From Rhizobium sp. Leaf453 (GTDB lineage: Bacteria > Pseudomonadota > Alphaproteobacteria > Rhizobiales > Rhizobiaceae), in NCBI RefSeq assembly GCF_001425605.1, contig NZ_LMRG01000030.1, forward strand, positions 1 through 64,000: a DNA stretch of 64,000 bases, given 5' to 3'. The notes under the pieces are model-generated. The model worked only from the letters and a program-made list of their open reading frames with translations, was not told where the DNA came from and did not search any database. Of this stretch, positions 42,197-52,293 are shown piece after piece. A program made the position numbers and the translations under genes. Within the stretch, counting starts at the first letter, position 1, and each line of letters begins with the position of its first letter.

Positions 42197-43174
42197 TCAT
42201 GCCGTGCTCTGCTTCAGGATCAGGTCGTAAAGCAGCTTGGCGCTGGGCGGTAGCGCGCGGCCGCGCGCGGTGATCAGGCTGTAGGGTCTGATCTTGATGT
42301 TGAAATCCGTGGGAAGAATGCGGATTTCACCTGACTGACCGCCCTTGCCGGCGACGAGGGCGGCGACATCGCGGGCGACGGGCGCGATCGCATTGGTGTT
42401 TCGGACGATGGAAATGGTCAGGATGATCGACGACGTGTTGATGATCGTCGCGGGCAGGGGCGTGCCGGCCGAAAGGAAACTGTCTTCGACCGCGCGCCGC
42501 AACAGCGTTCCCGAGGGCTGGAAAACCCAGTCGTAACCGGGCAGGTCGGCGGCGGTGACAATGCCTTTTTCAAGCAGCGGGTGACCTTCGCGCACGATCA
42601 GGCAGACGTCTTCTTCCCCGATCTCGATCAGGTTGAACTGTCGCGGATCCATGTCGTCCGGAATGCGGCCGATGACGAAGTCATGGCGGGCCGACTGCAG
42701 TTCGCGCACCAGCACATTGCTGTTTTCGATCTGGATACTGATCTCGATGCCGGGATAGGCGGTCGAGACCTGACGGATGGCCGGGACGGCGAGATTGATG
42801 GCCGGGCCCGTCACCGAACCCAGCGATACCGAGCCACCGCTTCCCGTTCTCAACTCGTTGATTTCGCGTGCTGTTTCCCGCAGTTCGAGAAAGACGGTGC
42901 GCGCCCGGCGGGCCAGCGCCCTGCCATATTGCGTCAGTTCCACACCGCGCGCGACGCGGGCGCAAAGTGGGGCCTTCAGGATGGCCTCGACTTCGCCAAG
43001 CATCCGCGAAGCGGCTGGCTGCGAAATGCTGAGCGACTCAGCGGCCGCGCTGATCTGGCCATGGTCCTCGATTGCGAGAATCAGCTGAAGGTGACTCATT
43101 TTTAAGCCTGATCGAAAAATTCCGCGCTCGGAATAATCCACAGGCACGGATGAAAGCAGTACCGGATCGTCCAT
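42197..43174 (-). CDS. gbpR: LysR-family regulator GbpR
   Basis: This is a 325-residue LysR regulator divergent from chvE, the position of GbpR in Agrobacterium. The helix-turn-helix is QISAAAESLSISQPAASRMLGEVE (about residues 39-62), and the rest is the periplasmic-binding-protein-like effector domain. It carries about 25 extra N-terminal residues before the usual LysR start; ATG 43174 has AAGGTGGG upstream and is preferred over the internal ATG at 43099. GbpR activates or represses chvE in response to sugars such as galactose, arabinose and fucose. Confidence 0.9.
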   Translation of the reverse strand: MDDPVLLSSVPVDYSERGIFRSGLKMSHLQLILAIEDHGQISAAAESLSISQPAASRMLGEVEAILKAPLCARVARGVELTQYGRALARRARTVFLELRETAREINELRTGSGGSVSLGSVTGPAINLAVPAIRQVSTAYPGIEISIQIENSNVLVRELQSARHDFVIGRIPDDMDPRQFNLIEIGEEDVCLIVREGHPLLEKGIVTAADLPGYDWVFQPSGTLLRRAVEDSFLSAGTPLPATIINTSSIILTISIVRNTNAIAPVARDVAALVAGKGGQSGEIRILPTDFNIKIRPYSLITARGRALPPSAKLLYDLILKQSTA

Positions 43175-43471
43175 ATTTTACCCACCTTCCGAGAAAAATC
43201 AGCCGGTTTTCGGAAAAAATCACACTGTTACCCCATAATATACCGAAAATGTTATGAGGATACACCTATATTGTATTTGACAGTTATGATGTTTGATTCC
43301 AGTTTGCAGCCATGTGCGCCAGCGTGCTTGGGAGCGTGTAAGGCCTGGGAGGGCTTTCTTTCACCCCTTAAACCTCCGCCAAGCGATCTTCGGATCGTTT
43401 GGTAATGCGAAGCGCTGCACATATCGAGGCGAGCCGATCGCTTGTCTGGATCAACACTCAGGGAGAGATAC
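43175..43471. other. gbpR-chvE divergent control region
   Basis: This 297-bp region carries both promoters. A weak dyad ATAA-N13-TTAT (43235-43255) lies near the middle and could be a LysR box, and TTGACA occurs at 43277-43282 without a good -10 at the usual distance. At 43381-43400 the chvE leader forms an 8-bp stem with a TTCG tetraloop. No ORF was seen. Confidence 0.55.
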
Positions 43472-44542
43472 ATGAAATTGATTACTTCGCTTCTCGCCGC
43501 CGCAGCGCTCAGCGTGGCGTCGTTCGTCGTTCCGGCGTTTGCGCAGGACAAGGGCACCGTTGGCATCTCGATGCCGACCAAGACCTCGACCCGCTGGATT
43601 TCCGACGGCGAAACCATGGAAAAGCTGTTCAAGGAAGCCGGCTACACCCCGGACCTGCAGTTTGCTGACGACGACATTCCGAACCAGCTCGCCCAGATCG
43701 AAAACATGGTCACCAAGGGTGCCAAGGTTCTCATCATCGGCGCTATCGACGGCACGACGCTCTCCGACATCCTGGCCAAGGCTCACGAAGCCGGCGTCAA
43801 GGTCATCGCTTACGACCGTCTGATCCGCGATTCCGGCAATGTCGACTACTACGCAACGTTCGACAACTTCCAGGTCGGCGTTCTGCAGGCCACCAGCCTC
43901 GTTGACGGCCTGAAGAAGAACTTCGCCGGCGTCAAGCCGTGGAACGTTGAACTCTTCGGCGGTTCGCCGGACGATAACAACGCCTTCTTCTTCTACGATG
44001 GCGCGATGTCGGTTCTGCAGCCGCTGATCGACAGCGGCGACATCGTCGTCAAGTCCGGCCAGCAGGGCATGGACCAGGTTGGTACGCTGCGTTGGGACGG
44101 TGCCGTTGCACAGGCCCGCATGGAAAACCTGCTCTCCTCGACCTACACCGACGCACAGGTTAACGGCGTTCTGTCGCCTTACGATGGTTTGTCCATCGGT
44201 ATCCTGTCGGCCCTCAAGGGCGTCGGCTACGGCTCGGGCGACCTGAAGACCCCGGTTGTCACCGGTCAGGACGCCGAACTGCCGTCCGTCAAGTCGATCC
44301 TCGCTGACGAACAGTATTCCTCGATCTTCAAGGATACCCGCGAACTGGCCAAGGTTGCCGTCACCATGACGGACGCCATCCTCGGCGGCAAGGAGCCGGA
44401 AGTAAACGACACCAAGACGTACGACAACGGCGTCAAGGTCATCCCGTCCTACCTGCTGAAGCCGGTTGCTGTCGACAAGACCAACGTCAAGGACGTTCTG
44501 GTCGGCGCCGGTTACTACACGGAAGACCAGATCAACAACTGA
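43472..44542 (+). CDS. chvE: Periplasmic sugar-binding protein ChvE
   Basis: ChvE binds galactose, arabinose, xylose and other monosaccharides in the periplasm, feeds the GguAB transporter, and in Agrobacterium also activates VirA. The 356-residue protein has a signal peptide (about residues 1-24, PAFAQD) and a mature domain beginning [20 protein letters not shown], characteristic of ChvE/MglB-type binding proteins. ATG 43472 has a GGGAGAG site upstream. No vir genes are seen here, so a virulence role is not implied. It is first in the chvE-gguA-gguB-gguC operon and is followed by a strong hairpin. Confidence 0.95.
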   Translation: MKLITSLLAAAALSVASFVVPAFAQDKGTVGISMPTKTSTRWISDGETMEKLFKEAGYTPDLQFADDDIPNQLAQIENMVTKGAKVLIIGAIDGTTLSDILAKAHEAGVKVIAYDRLIRDSGNVDYYATFDNFQVGVLQATSLVDGLKKNFAGVKPWNVELFGGSPDDNNAFFFYDGAMSVLQPLIDSGDIVVKSGQQGMDQVGTLRWDGAVAQARMENLLSSTYTDAQVNGVLSPYDGLSIGILSALKGVGYGSGDLKTPVVTGQDAELPSVKSILADEQYSSIFKDTRELAKVAVTMTDAILGGKEPEVNDTKTYDNGVKVIPSYLLKPVAVDKTNVKDVLVGAGYYTEDQINN

Positions 44543-44560
44543 TCCCTTCCACTCCAATCG

Positions 44561-44588
44561 GGGTCCGCGAGTTGATCGCGGACCCTTT
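44561..44588 (+). other. Strong hairpin between chvE and gguA
   Basis: GGGTCCGCGA (44561-44570) and TCGCGGACCC (44576-44585) form a perfect 10-bp stem with a 5-base loop, followed by TTTC. The short T-run makes it an attenuator or mRNA-stabilising structure rather than a full terminator; it would allow higher expression of chvE than of the membrane components. Confidence 0.75.
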
Positions 44589-44662
44589 CGCATGATGAGG
44601 AAGCTTGCACTTACGGTCGGTCTGGCCTCATCATTCACGGACTGCCGCAGGATTACCTGACC

Positions 44663-46198
44663 ATGGACAAAATCATTCTCGAAATGCGGGGCATCACCAA
44701 GACGTTTCCGGGCGTAAAGGCTCTGGACAACGTCAATCTCAAGGTACGCGAGGGTGAAATCCACGCACTTGTCGGCGAAAACGGCGCTGGAAAATCAACC
44801 CTCATGAAGGTGTTGAGCGGCGTTTACCCCGCCGGCAGCTATGATGGCGAGATCCATTACGACGGCGAACTTCGCCAGTTTTCGACGATCTCCGACAGCG
44901 AACATATCGGCATCATCATCATTCACCAGGAACTTGCGCTTGTTCCGCTGCTCTCGATCGCGGAAAACATCTTCCTCGGCAACGAGATCGCGACGAACGG
45001 CGTCATCAACTGGAAAGAGACGTTCGCCCGCACGCAGGAACTCCTGAACAAGGTGGGCCTCAAGGAATCCCCGCCGACCCTGATCACCGATATCGGCGTC
45101 GGCAAGCAGCAGCTCGTCGAAATCGCCAAGGCGCTGTCGAAGAAGGTTCGCCTTCTCATTCTCGACGAGCCGACCGCTTCGCTTAACGAGACAGATTCCG
45201 ATGCGCTCCTGAAGCTGCTGATGGAGTTCCGCAAGCAGGGCATGACCTCGATCATCATTTCGCACAAGCTGAACGAGATCAAGAAGGTCGCCGACAAGAT
45301 CACCATCCTGCGCGACGGCGGTACGGTTGAAACGCTCGACTGTCACCACGAGGACATCAGCGAAGACCGTATCATCAAGGGTATGGTCGGCCGTGACATG
45401 GAAGACCGCTATCCGCCGCGCGAGCCGAAGATCGGCGAAACGCTGCTCGAGGTGAAGAATTGGAATGTCTTCCACCAGCAGCACCGCGACCGCCAGTTCC
45501 TGCATGACATCAATTTCAACGTCCGGGCCGGCGAAGTCGTCGGCATCGCGGGCCTGATGGGTGCCGGCCGTACCGAAACCGCGATGAGCATCTTCGGAAA
45601 GTCCTGGGGTCACAAGATCACCGGTGATGTTTCGATCCGCGGCAAACAGGTCGATGTCAGCACGATCCCGAAGGCAATCGATGCCGGCCTTGCCTATGTG
45701 ACGGAAGACCGCAAGCATCTCGGTCTGGTCCTGATCGACAACATCCTGCACAACACGACGCTCTCGAACCTCGAAGCCGTGTCCTCCGCGGGGGTGATCA
45801 ACGACCACGAGGAGCGCCGCGTCGCCTCCGATTATCGTCAAAAGCTGCGCATCCGTTCGCATTCGATCTATCAGGAAACGATTAACCTCTCGGGCGGTAA
45901 CCAGCAGAAGGTCGTTCTGTCCAAGTGGCTGTTCACCAATCCGGAAGTCCTGATCCTCGATGAGCCGACGCGCGGTATCGACGTCGGCGCGAAATATGAA
46001 ATCTACACCATCATCAACCAGCTTGCCGCAGAGGGCAAAGGCATTCTCATGATCTCGTCGGAGATGCCCGAACTTCTCGGAACTTGCGACCGTATCTACG
46101 TCATGAACGAGGGACGCATCGTGGCCGAGCTTTCCAAGGCTGAAGCCAGCCAGGAGTCAATCATGCGCGCCATCATGCGTTCCGGGGAGAAACACTAA
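44663..46198 (+). CDS. gguA: Sugar ABC transporter ATP-binding protein GguA
   Basis: This is a 511-residue CUT2-type ATPase with two fused nucleotide-binding domains. The first has Walker [10 protein letters not shown] and signature [15 protein letters not shown]; the second has the degenerate Walker [10 protein letters not shown] and an intact signature [15 protein letters not shown]. This asymmetry is normal for MglA/AraG-type proteins. It powers GguB for import of monosaccharides delivered by ChvE. The stop is followed two bases later by gguB. Confidence 0.95.
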   Translation: MDKIILEMRGITKTFPGVKALDNVNLKVREGEIHALVGENGAGKSTLMKVLSGVYPAGSYDGEIHYDGELRQFSTISDSEHIGIIIIHQELALVPLLSIAENIFLGNEIATNGVINWKETFARTQELLNKVGLKESPPTLITDIGVGKQQLVEIAKALSKKVRLLILDEPTASLNETDSDALLKLLMEFRKQGMTSIIISHKLNEIKKVADKITILRDGGTVETLDCHHEDISEDRIIKGMVGRDMEDRYPPREPKIGETLLEVKNWNVFHQQHRDRQFLHDINFNVRAGEVVGIAGLMGAGRTETAMSIFGKSWGHKITGDVSIRGKQVDVSTIPKAIDAGLAYVTEDRKHLGLVLIDNILHNTTLSNLEAVSSAGVINDHEERRVASDYRQKLRIRSHSIYQETINLSGGNQQKVVLSKWLFTNPEVLILDEPTRGIDVGAKYEIYTIINQLAAEGKGILMISSEMPELLGTCDRIYVMNEGRIVAELSKAEASQESIMRAIMRSGEKH

Positions 46199-46200
46199 TC

Positions 46201-47400
46201 ATGGTCACCGAAACCAAAACAACCCAATCCGTCGGCGACTACCTGCGAGCCAATATCCGTGAATACGGCCTGCTGGTCGCGCTCGTCGTCATCATGGTCT
46301 TCTTCCAGGCGCTGACAGGCGGCGTTCTCTTCCGTCCGGTCAACATCACCAACCTGATCCTGCAGAACTCCTTCATCGTCATCATGGCGCTGGGCATGCT
46401 GCTGATCATCGTCGCGGGGCATATCGACCTGTCGGTCGGTTCGATCGTCGCCTTTACCGGCGGTCTGTCGGCGATCATGCTGGTCAAATGGGGTATTCAT
46501 TACTCCCTCGTCGTGCCGCTCTGCCTGATCCTGGGTGGCCTCGTCGGTGCCGCGCAGGGATACTGGGTCGCCTATCAGAAAATCCCGGCGTTCATCGTGA
46601 CGCTTGCTGGCATGCTCGTGTTCCGCGGCCTGACCTACCTGATCCTGCAGAACCGCCCGATCGGCCCGTTCCCGAAGGATTTCCAGTCGCTTTCGACCGG
46701 CTTCATCCCTGATTTCCTTTACTTCCTGAACCCTGTTCCGGGCGTGATCACCAATTTCGCCGCACTCGTCGTCGTTCTGGTCCTTGTCGGTCTTGCCATT
46801 TACTACGGCCTGAAGAACCGCAAGCTGAACGACAAGCATGGCACTGAAAACGAGCCTTTCGCCTTCTTTGCGGTGCAGATGGGTATCATTGCCGTGGTTG
46901 CGATCTTCCTCGGTTATCAGCTCTCGACCTACAAGGGCTTCCCGAACGTCCTGGTCGTCATGGGCCTGCTGATCGCGCTTTACACGTTCATTACCACCCG
47001 CTCGACCATCGGCCGCCGCATCTATGCAATGGGCGGTAACGAGAAGGCTGCAAAGCTCTCCGGTATCAACACCGAGCGCCTGACTTTCTACACCTTCGTC
47101 AACATGGGTGTTCTCGCCGCTCTCGCCGGCATGATCATCGCCGCCCGCCTCAACTCGGCAACGCCGAAGGCCGGCGTCGGCTTCGAACTCGACGTCATCG
47201 CGGCCTGCTTCATCGGCGGCGCCTCGGCGTCCGGCGGCGTCGGCAAGATCACCGGCGCGGTTATCGGCGCGTTCATCATGGGCGTCATGAACAACGGCAT
47301 GTCGATCATGGGCCTCGGCATCGACTACCAGCAGCTCGTCAAGGGCCTGGTTCTGCTCGCGGCCGTCTTCTTCGACGTCTACAACAAGAACAAGGGCTGA
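46201..47400 (+). CDS. gguB: Sugar ABC transporter permease GguB
   Basis: This is a 399-residue inner-membrane permease with about ten hydrophobic segments. The CUT2 permease loop reads YAMGGNEKAAKLSGINTERL, and the motif [15 protein letters not shown] is typical. It pairs with GguA and ChvE for uptake of galactose, arabinose and related sugars. A strong hairpin follows its stop. Confidence 0.95.
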   Translation: MVTETKTTQSVGDYLRANIREYGLLVALVVIMVFFQALTGGVLFRPVNITNLILQNSFIVIMALGMLLIIVAGHIDLSVGSIVAFTGGLSAIMLVKWGIHYSLVVPLCLILGGLVGAAQGYWVAYQKIPAFIVTLAGMLVFRGLTYLILQNRPIGPFPKDFQSLSTGFIPDFLYFLNPVPGVITNFAALVVVLVLVGLAIYYGLKNRKLNDKHGTENEPFAFFAVQMGIIAVVAIFLGYQLSTYKGFPNVLVVMGLLIALYTFITTRSTIGRRIYAMGGNEKAAKLSGINTERLTFYTFVNMGVLAALAGMIIAARLNSATPKAGVGFELDVIAACFIGGASASGGVGKITGAVIGAFIMGVMNNGMSIMGLGIDYQQLVKGLVLLAAVFFDVYNKNKG

Positions 47401-47414
47401 GCCCTGTCATTGCT

Positions 47415-47440
47415 GCCCGCGCGGTTTAGGCTGCGCGGGC
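47415..47440 (+). other. GC-rich hairpin between gguB and gguC
   Basis: GCCCGCGC (47415-47422) and GCGCGGGC (47433-47440) form a perfect 8-bp stem with a 10-base loop and no T-run. Like the hairpin after chvE it probably tunes relative expression along the operon rather than ending it. Confidence 0.7.
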
Positions 47441-47605
47441 GGAGCCAATTGGCGTGCGTTTCGCAGTGAGATGTACGTTCATCAGAATGCCTTGAACGTG
47501 GCGATCCGATCGCCCAATTGAGAGGGCCAGGCCCTCCCGTGGATGTACCGCATTGCCGGCCAGAACGCCGCCCGGACGTCCGACTTTATAGAAGAGGACA
47601 GAATT

Positions 47606-48598
47606 GTGCTGATTTCCCAGGTGAAGAACGCCGATGGCTCCATCACGGTCGCGGTGCGCGAGACCGGTGGCGAGGCGCGTGCCGTCAAGGGCGCGGCAAG
47701 CGTCTACGCGCTTGCGATGGAAGCCGCCAATTCCGGCAAGAGCCTGAAGGCCGTCATCGAAGCCAAGGGCTTTGGCGATGTTGTTGATCTGCAGGATGCC
47801 TATGCCACGAGCCTTTTCCTGCCGCCGATCACGCATGCCGATCCGGGCCACCTTCACCTGACCGGCACGGGCCTTACCCATCTCGGCTCCGCCGCGACGC
47901 GCGATGCCATGCACGCTGCCGTCTCGAAGGTGGAGGAGGGCGCCACCGACACGATGAAGATGTTCAAGATGGGCCTCGAAGGCGGCAAGCCGAAGCCGGG
48001 CGAAAAGGGTGTTCAGCCCGAATGGTTCTACAAGGGTAACGGCACCCAGTCGGTCGCCCCGGGTGGCGAACTCGTTTCCCCTTCCTTTGCTGAAGACGGC
48101 GGCGAAGAGCCGGAAATGGCCGGCATCTATGTCATCTCCGACAAGGGTGCTCCCTTCCGCATCGGCTTTGCCGTTGCCAATGAATTCTCCGACCACGTTA
48201 CCGAGCGCGTGAACTACCTCTATCTTGCGCATTCGAAGCTGCGCCCGGCAAGCTTCGGTCCGGAAATCCGCGTCGGCGAAGCGCCGGCCGATATCCGTGG
48301 CGCATCGCGCATCATTCGAGACGGCAAGGTCGTCTGGGAAAAGCCGTTCCTGTCCGGCGAAACCAACATGTCGCACACCTTCGCCAATCTCGAATACCAC
48401 CACTTCAAGTACGGCATCTTCCGCGAGCCGGGTGATGTCCACGTCCACATGTTCGGCACGGCGACGCTGTCCTTCGGCGACGGCTTCAAGACGCAGGCCG
48501 GCGATATCTTCGAGATCGAAGCCGGCGAGTTCGGCCTCCCGCTTCGCAACACGCTGGCCATTGCCGGCGAAGACGAGATCGTGATCGGCCAGCTCTGA
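47606..48598 (+). CDS. gguC: GguC, fumarylacetoacetate-hydrolase-fold sugar-acid dehydratase
   Basis: This is a 330-residue protein of the AraD1 type. The core GTGLTHLGSAATRDAMH and the fumarylacetoacetase-like metal region around HSKLRPASFGPEI are visible. AraD1 converts 2-keto-3-deoxy-L-arabonate to alpha-ketoglutarate semialdehyde in the non-phosphorylating L-arabinose pathway, and the next two genes fit the steps on either side. I prefer GTG 47606 (MLISQVKNADGS after processing of the start) because homologues begin there; an ATG at 47543 would add 21 residues. Confidence 0.85.
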   Translation: MLISQVKNADGSITVAVRETGGEARAVKGAASVYALAMEAANSGKSLKAVIEAKGFGDVVDLQDAYATSLFLPPITHADPGHLHLTGTGLTHLGSAATRDAMHAAVSKVEEGATDTMKMFKMGLEGGKPKPGEKGVQPEWFYKGNGTQSVAPGGELVSPSFAEDGGEEPEMAGIYVISDKGAPFRIGFAVANEFSDHVTERVNYLYLAHSKLRPASFGPEIRVGEAPADIRGASRIIRDGKVVWEKPFLSGETNMSHTFANLEYHHFKYGIFREPGDVHVHMFGTATLSFGDGFKTQAGDIFEIEAGEFGLPLRNTLAIAGEDEIVIGQL

Positions 48599-48674
48599 GC
48601 GGCCGCTTTTCAAAAAGGCGGCGTGCCGCTCCCAAGGGCGCCCGCACAAAGGAAACCAAGGAGGCTTTGAGCCC

Positions 48675-50108
48675 ATGACATTGCATCACAACCTGATTGC
48701 CGGCGAATGGGTCGGCAGCAACGGCGTCGAGAACATCAACCCGTCGAACACCAACGAAGTCGTCGGCCTCTACGCCAGCGCTTCCGCCGACGACACCAAG
48801 ACCGCGATTGCGGCGGCCAAGGCTGCGTTTCCGGCCTGGTCGCGCTCGGGCATCCTCGAGCGCCATGCGATCCTGAAGAAGACGTCGGACGAGATTCTTG
48901 CGCGCAAGGATGAACTGGGCCGCCTGCTCGCCCGCGAAGAGGGCAAGACGCTGCCCGAAGCGATCGGCGAAACCATCCGCGCCGCCCAGATCTTCGATTT
49001 CTTTGCAGGCGAGGCGCTGCGTCTGGCTGGCGAAGTGCTGCCGTCGGTCCGCCCGAACATTGGCGTCGAGATCACCCGCGAGCCGATTGGTGTCATCGGC
49101 ATCATCACCCCTTGGAACTTCCCGATCGCCATTCCGGCCTGGAAGATCGCGCCGGCGCTCTGCTACGGCAACACCGTCGTCTTCAAGCCGGCCGAACTGG
49201 TTCCGGGCTGCTCCTGGGCCATCGTCGATATTCTGCACCGCGCCGGCCTGCCGAAGGGCGTCTTGAACCTCGTCATGGGCAAGGGCTCGGTCGTCGGCCA
49301 GGCCATGCTCGACAGCCCGGATCTCGCCGGCATCACCTTTACCGGCTCGACCGGCACCGGCAAGCGCGTCGCGGCCGCCTCGATCGAACATAACCGCAAG
49401 TTCCAGCTGGAAATGGGCGGCAAGAACCCGATGGTCGTTCTCGATGACGCGGACCTGACCGTTGCCGTCGAAGCGGCTGCCAATTCCGGCTTCTTCTCGA
49501 CCGGCCAGCGCTGCACGGCGTCCTCGCGCCTGATTGTCACCGAAGGCATCCACGACAAGTTCGTCGCAGCGCTTACCGAGAAACTGAAGACGCTGGTGGT
49601 GGACGATCCGCTCAAGGCCGGCACCCATATCGGCCCTGTCGTCGATGAGCGTCAGCTTGCGACCGACACCGACTACATCGAGATCGGCAAAAAGGAGGGC
49701 GCCAAGCTCGCCTTCGGCGGCGAGACGATTGCCCGCGAAAATCCCGGCTTCTTCCTGCAGCCGACGCTGTTTACCGAAGCCACCAACCAGATGCGCATCA
49801 GCCGCGAGGAAATCTTCGGCCCGGTCGCAGCGGTCATCCGGGTCAAGGATTACGAAGAAGCACTGGCTGTCGCCAATGACACGCCGTTCGGCCTCTCCGC
49901 CGGCATCGCCACGACGAGCCTGAAGCACGCGACGCACTTCAAGCGCAATTCGGAAGCCGGCATGGTGATGGTCAACCTGCCGACGGCGGGCGTTGACTTC
50001 CACGTTCCGTTCGGCGGCCGCAAGGCTTCTTCCTTCGGCTCGCGCGAGCAGGGCAAGTACGCCGCCGAATTCTTCACTGTCGTCAAGACAGCGTACACGC
50101 TGGCGTAA
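48675..50108 (+). CDS. Alpha-ketoglutarate-semialdehyde dehydrogenase (aldehyde dehydrogenase family)
   Basis: This is a 477-residue NAD(P)-dependent aldehyde dehydrogenase. The catalytic glutamate is in LEMGGKNPMV and the catalytic cysteine is in STGQRCTASSR. The cofactor segment TPWNFPIAIPAWKIAPAL is typical. Next to gguC and an arabinonate dehydratase it would oxidise alpha-ketoglutarate semialdehyde to alpha-ketoglutarate, the last step of the non-phosphorylating L-arabinose pathway. The assignment to this substrate comes from the operon. Confidence 0.88.
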   Translation: MTLHHNLIAGEWVGSNGVENINPSNTNEVVGLYASASADDTKTAIAAAKAAFPAWSRSGILERHAILKKTSDEILARKDELGRLLAREEGKTLPEAIGETIRAAQIFDFFAGEALRLAGEVLPSVRPNIGVEITREPIGVIGIITPWNFPIAIPAWKIAPALCYGNTVVFKPAELVPGCSWAIVDILHRAGLPKGVLNLVMGKGSVVGQAMLDSPDLAGITFTGSTGTGKRVAAASIEHNRKFQLEMGGKNPMVVLDDADLTVAVEAAANSGFFSTGQRCTASSRLIVTEGIHDKFVAALTEKLKTLVVDDPLKAGTHIGPVVDERQLATDTDYIEIGKKEGAKLAFGGETIARENPGFFLQPTLFTEATNQMRISREEIFGPVAAVIRVKDYEEALAVANDTPFGLSAGIATTSLKHATHFKRNSEAGMVMVNLPTAGVDFHVPFGGRKASSFGSREQGKYAAEFFTVVKTAYTLA

Positions 50109-50163
50109 TCGCATTTTTCGCCGGATCGGCTCTGTCGATCCGGCATGTCAAAGGACAAGGGTA

Positions 50164-51903
50164 ATGTTCAAGAAAGCACAATGGCCGCGGCAGCTGCGGT
50201 CGCAGCATTGGTACGGCGGCACCAGCCGTGACGTGATCTACCACCGCGGCTGGATGAAGAACCAGGGTTATCCGCACGATCTGTTCGATGGCCGCCCGGT
50301 CATCGGTATTCTCAACACCTGGTCGGACATGACGCCCTGCAACGGCCACCTGCGCGAACTCGCGGAAAAGGTGAAGGCCGGCATCTGGGAGGCCGGTGGT
50401 TTCCCGATGGAAGTGCCGGTGTTCTCGGCTTCTGAAAACACCTTCCGCCCGACGGCGATGATGTACCGCAACTTGGCGGCACTCTCGATCGAGGAAACCA
50501 TTCGCGGCCAACCGATGGACGGCTGCGTGCTGATGGTCGGCTGTGACAAGACCACGCCATCGCTGCTGATGGCGGCTGCATCGGTCGATCTGCCGTCGAT
50601 CGTCGTCACTGGCGGTCCGATGCTGAATGGCTATTTCCGCGGCGAGCGCGTCGGTTCCGGTACGCATCTGTGGAAGTTCTCCGAGATGGTGAAAGCCGGC
50701 GAGATGACGCAGGACGAATTCCTCGAGGCGGAAGCTTCGATGAGCCGTTCGTCCGGCACCTGCAATACGATGGGCACCGCGTCCACCATGGCTTCCATGG
50801 CTGAAGCCCTCGGCATGGCTCTGTCAGGCAATGCTGCGATCCCGGGCGTCGATAGCCGCCGCAAGGTGATGGCGCAGCTGACCGGCCGCCGCATCGTGCA
50901 GATGGTCAAGGATGACCTGAAGCCCTCCGACATCATGACCAAGCAGGCCTTCGAAAACGCCATCCGCACGAATGCGGCCATCGGCGGTTCGACCAATGCG
51001 GTCATCCATCTGCTCGCCATGGCCGGCCGCGCCGGTATCGACCTGACGCTGGATGATTGGGATCGCTGTGGCCGCGACGTTCCGACGATCGTCAACCTGA
51101 TGCCGTCGGGAAAATACCTGATGGAAGAGTTCTTCTACGCTGGCGGTCTGCCGGTCGTGCTGAAGCGTCTCGGCGAAGCCGGTCTTCTGCACAAGGATGC
51201 GCTCACCGTTTCCGGCGAAAGCGTCTGGGATGAAGTCAAGGACGTCGTCAACTGGAACGAAGACGTCATCCTGCCGGCCGAGAAGGCGCTGACCCAGTCG
51301 GGCGGTATCGTTGTCGTTCGCGGCAACCTGGCTCCGAAGGGTGCTGTCCTGAAGCCGTCGGCTGCTTCGCCGCATCTCCTCACGCATCGTGGCCGCGCTG
51401 TCGTGTTCGAGGATATCGACGACTACAAGGCCAAGATCAACGACGACAATCTCGACATCGACGAGACCTGCGTCATGGTCATGAAGAACTGTGGTCCGAA
51501 GGGCTATCCGGGCATGGCCGAAGTTGGCAACATGGGCCTTCCGCCCAAGGTGCTGAAGAAGGGTATCACCGACATGGTGCGCATCTCCGATGCCCGCATG
51601 TCCGGCACGGCCTACGGTACCGTCGTCCTGCACACTTCGCCGGAAGCTGCCGTCGGTGGTCCGCTCGCTGTCATCAAGAATGGTGACATGATCGAGCTGG
51701 ACGTTCCGAACCGTCGCCTGCATGTCGATATTTCCGACGAGGAAATGGCGCGTCGCCTGGCCGAGTGGAAGCCGAGCCATGAACTGCCGACCTCCGGCTA
51801 CGCCTGGCTGCACCAGCAGCACGTCCAGGGTGCAGATACCGGCGCAGACCTCGACTTCCTCAAGGGATGTCGTGGTAGCGCAGTCGGCAAGGACAGCCAT
51901 TGA
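50164..51903 (+). CDS. L-arabinonate dehydratase (IlvD/Edd family)
   Basis: This is a 579-residue dehydratase with an iron-sulphur cluster. The cysteine ligands are visible in DMTPCNGHL, VGCDKTTPS and SSGTCNTMGTAS. Rhizobial L-arabinonate dehydratase is a characterised member of this branch, and the sequence start MFKKAQWPRQLRSQHWYGG fits it rather than dihydroxyacid dehydratase IlvD. It removes water from L-arabinonate to give 2-keto-3-deoxy-L-arabonate, the substrate of GguC. A terminator follows. Confidence 0.9.
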   Translation: MFKKAQWPRQLRSQHWYGGTSRDVIYHRGWMKNQGYPHDLFDGRPVIGILNTWSDMTPCNGHLRELAEKVKAGIWEAGGFPMEVPVFSASENTFRPTAMMYRNLAALSIEETIRGQPMDGCVLMVGCDKTTPSLLMAAASVDLPSIVVTGGPMLNGYFRGERVGSGTHLWKFSEMVKAGEMTQDEFLEAEASMSRSSGTCNTMGTASTMASMAEALGMALSGNAAIPGVDSRRKVMAQLTGRRIVQMVKDDLKPSDIMTKQAFENAIRTNAAIGGSTNAVIHLLAMAGRAGIDLTLDDWDRCGRDVPTIVNLMPSGKYLMEEFFYAGGLPVVLKRLGEAGLLHKDALTVSGESVWDEVKDVVNWNEDVILPAEKALTQSGGIVVVRGNLAPKGAVLKPSAASPHLLTHRGRAVVFEDIDDYKAKINDDNLDIDETCVMVMKNCGPKGYPGMAEVGNMGLPPKVLKKGITDMVRISDARMSGTAYGTVVLHTSPEAAVGGPLAVIKNGDMIELDVPNRRLHVDISDEEMARRLAEWKPSHELPTSGYAWLHQQHVQGADTGADLDFLKGCRGSAVGKDSH

Positions 51904-51929
51904 TCGGTTACTTGCAGGCTTGAGTTTGA

Positions 51930-51961
51930 GAGAAAGGCGGGGTGTGAATCTCGCCTTTCTC
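51930..51961 (+). terminator. Terminator of the chvE-ggu-arabinose operon
   Basis: GAGAAAGGCG (51930-51939) and CGCCTTTCTC (51952-51961) form a perfect 10-bp stem with a 12-base loop, 27 bases after the dehydratase stop. The following bases (ATCTGG) lack a T-run, so termination may be partly factor-dependent. Confidence 0.7.
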
Positions 51962-52047
51962 ATCTGGAGACCTAGCCGCTCTGATATTTTTCTCAATGTA
52001 TTTTGCGTCTATGGTACTGCAATGACGATGCGGGGGAGGGCGTTCAT

Positions 52048-52287
52048 ATGAAAACCATCAATGCCGCGACGCTTGAAGCCAATTGCCTGGAACTCATCGA
52101 TATGATGTCTGACGACGGCCAACCGATCGTTGTGACACGTGATGGAGTGCCTATTGCAATGATTTCACCAATCGATGTGCAGGCTAAGCGCGGCAGTATT
52201 ATCGGAGCCATGAAACATGGCGTCTTTGGTTATGAAGATCCGTTCTCGCCAGCTGTCAACCCGCTTGAATGGGATGCCAACCGCTGA
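52048..52287 (+). CDS. Orphan Phd/YefM-type antitoxin
   Basis: This is a 79-residue protein with the Phd-family start MKTINAATLEANCLELIDMM and the motif PIVVTRDGVPIAMISP. Such proteins are DNA-binding antitoxins that neutralise a toxin, usually of the PIN or Fic type, encoded directly downstream. Here no toxin follows: the next sequence is the end of a convergent transporter gene. ATG 52048 has GGGGGAGGG upstream. It is either a remnant of a toxin-antitoxin pair or acts on a toxin encoded elsewhere. Confidence 0.8.
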   Translation: MKTINAATLEANCLELIDMMSDDGQPIVVTRDGVPIAMISPIDVQAKRGSIIGAMKHGVFGYEDPFSPAVNPLEWDANR

Positions 52288-52293
52288 TTTTGC

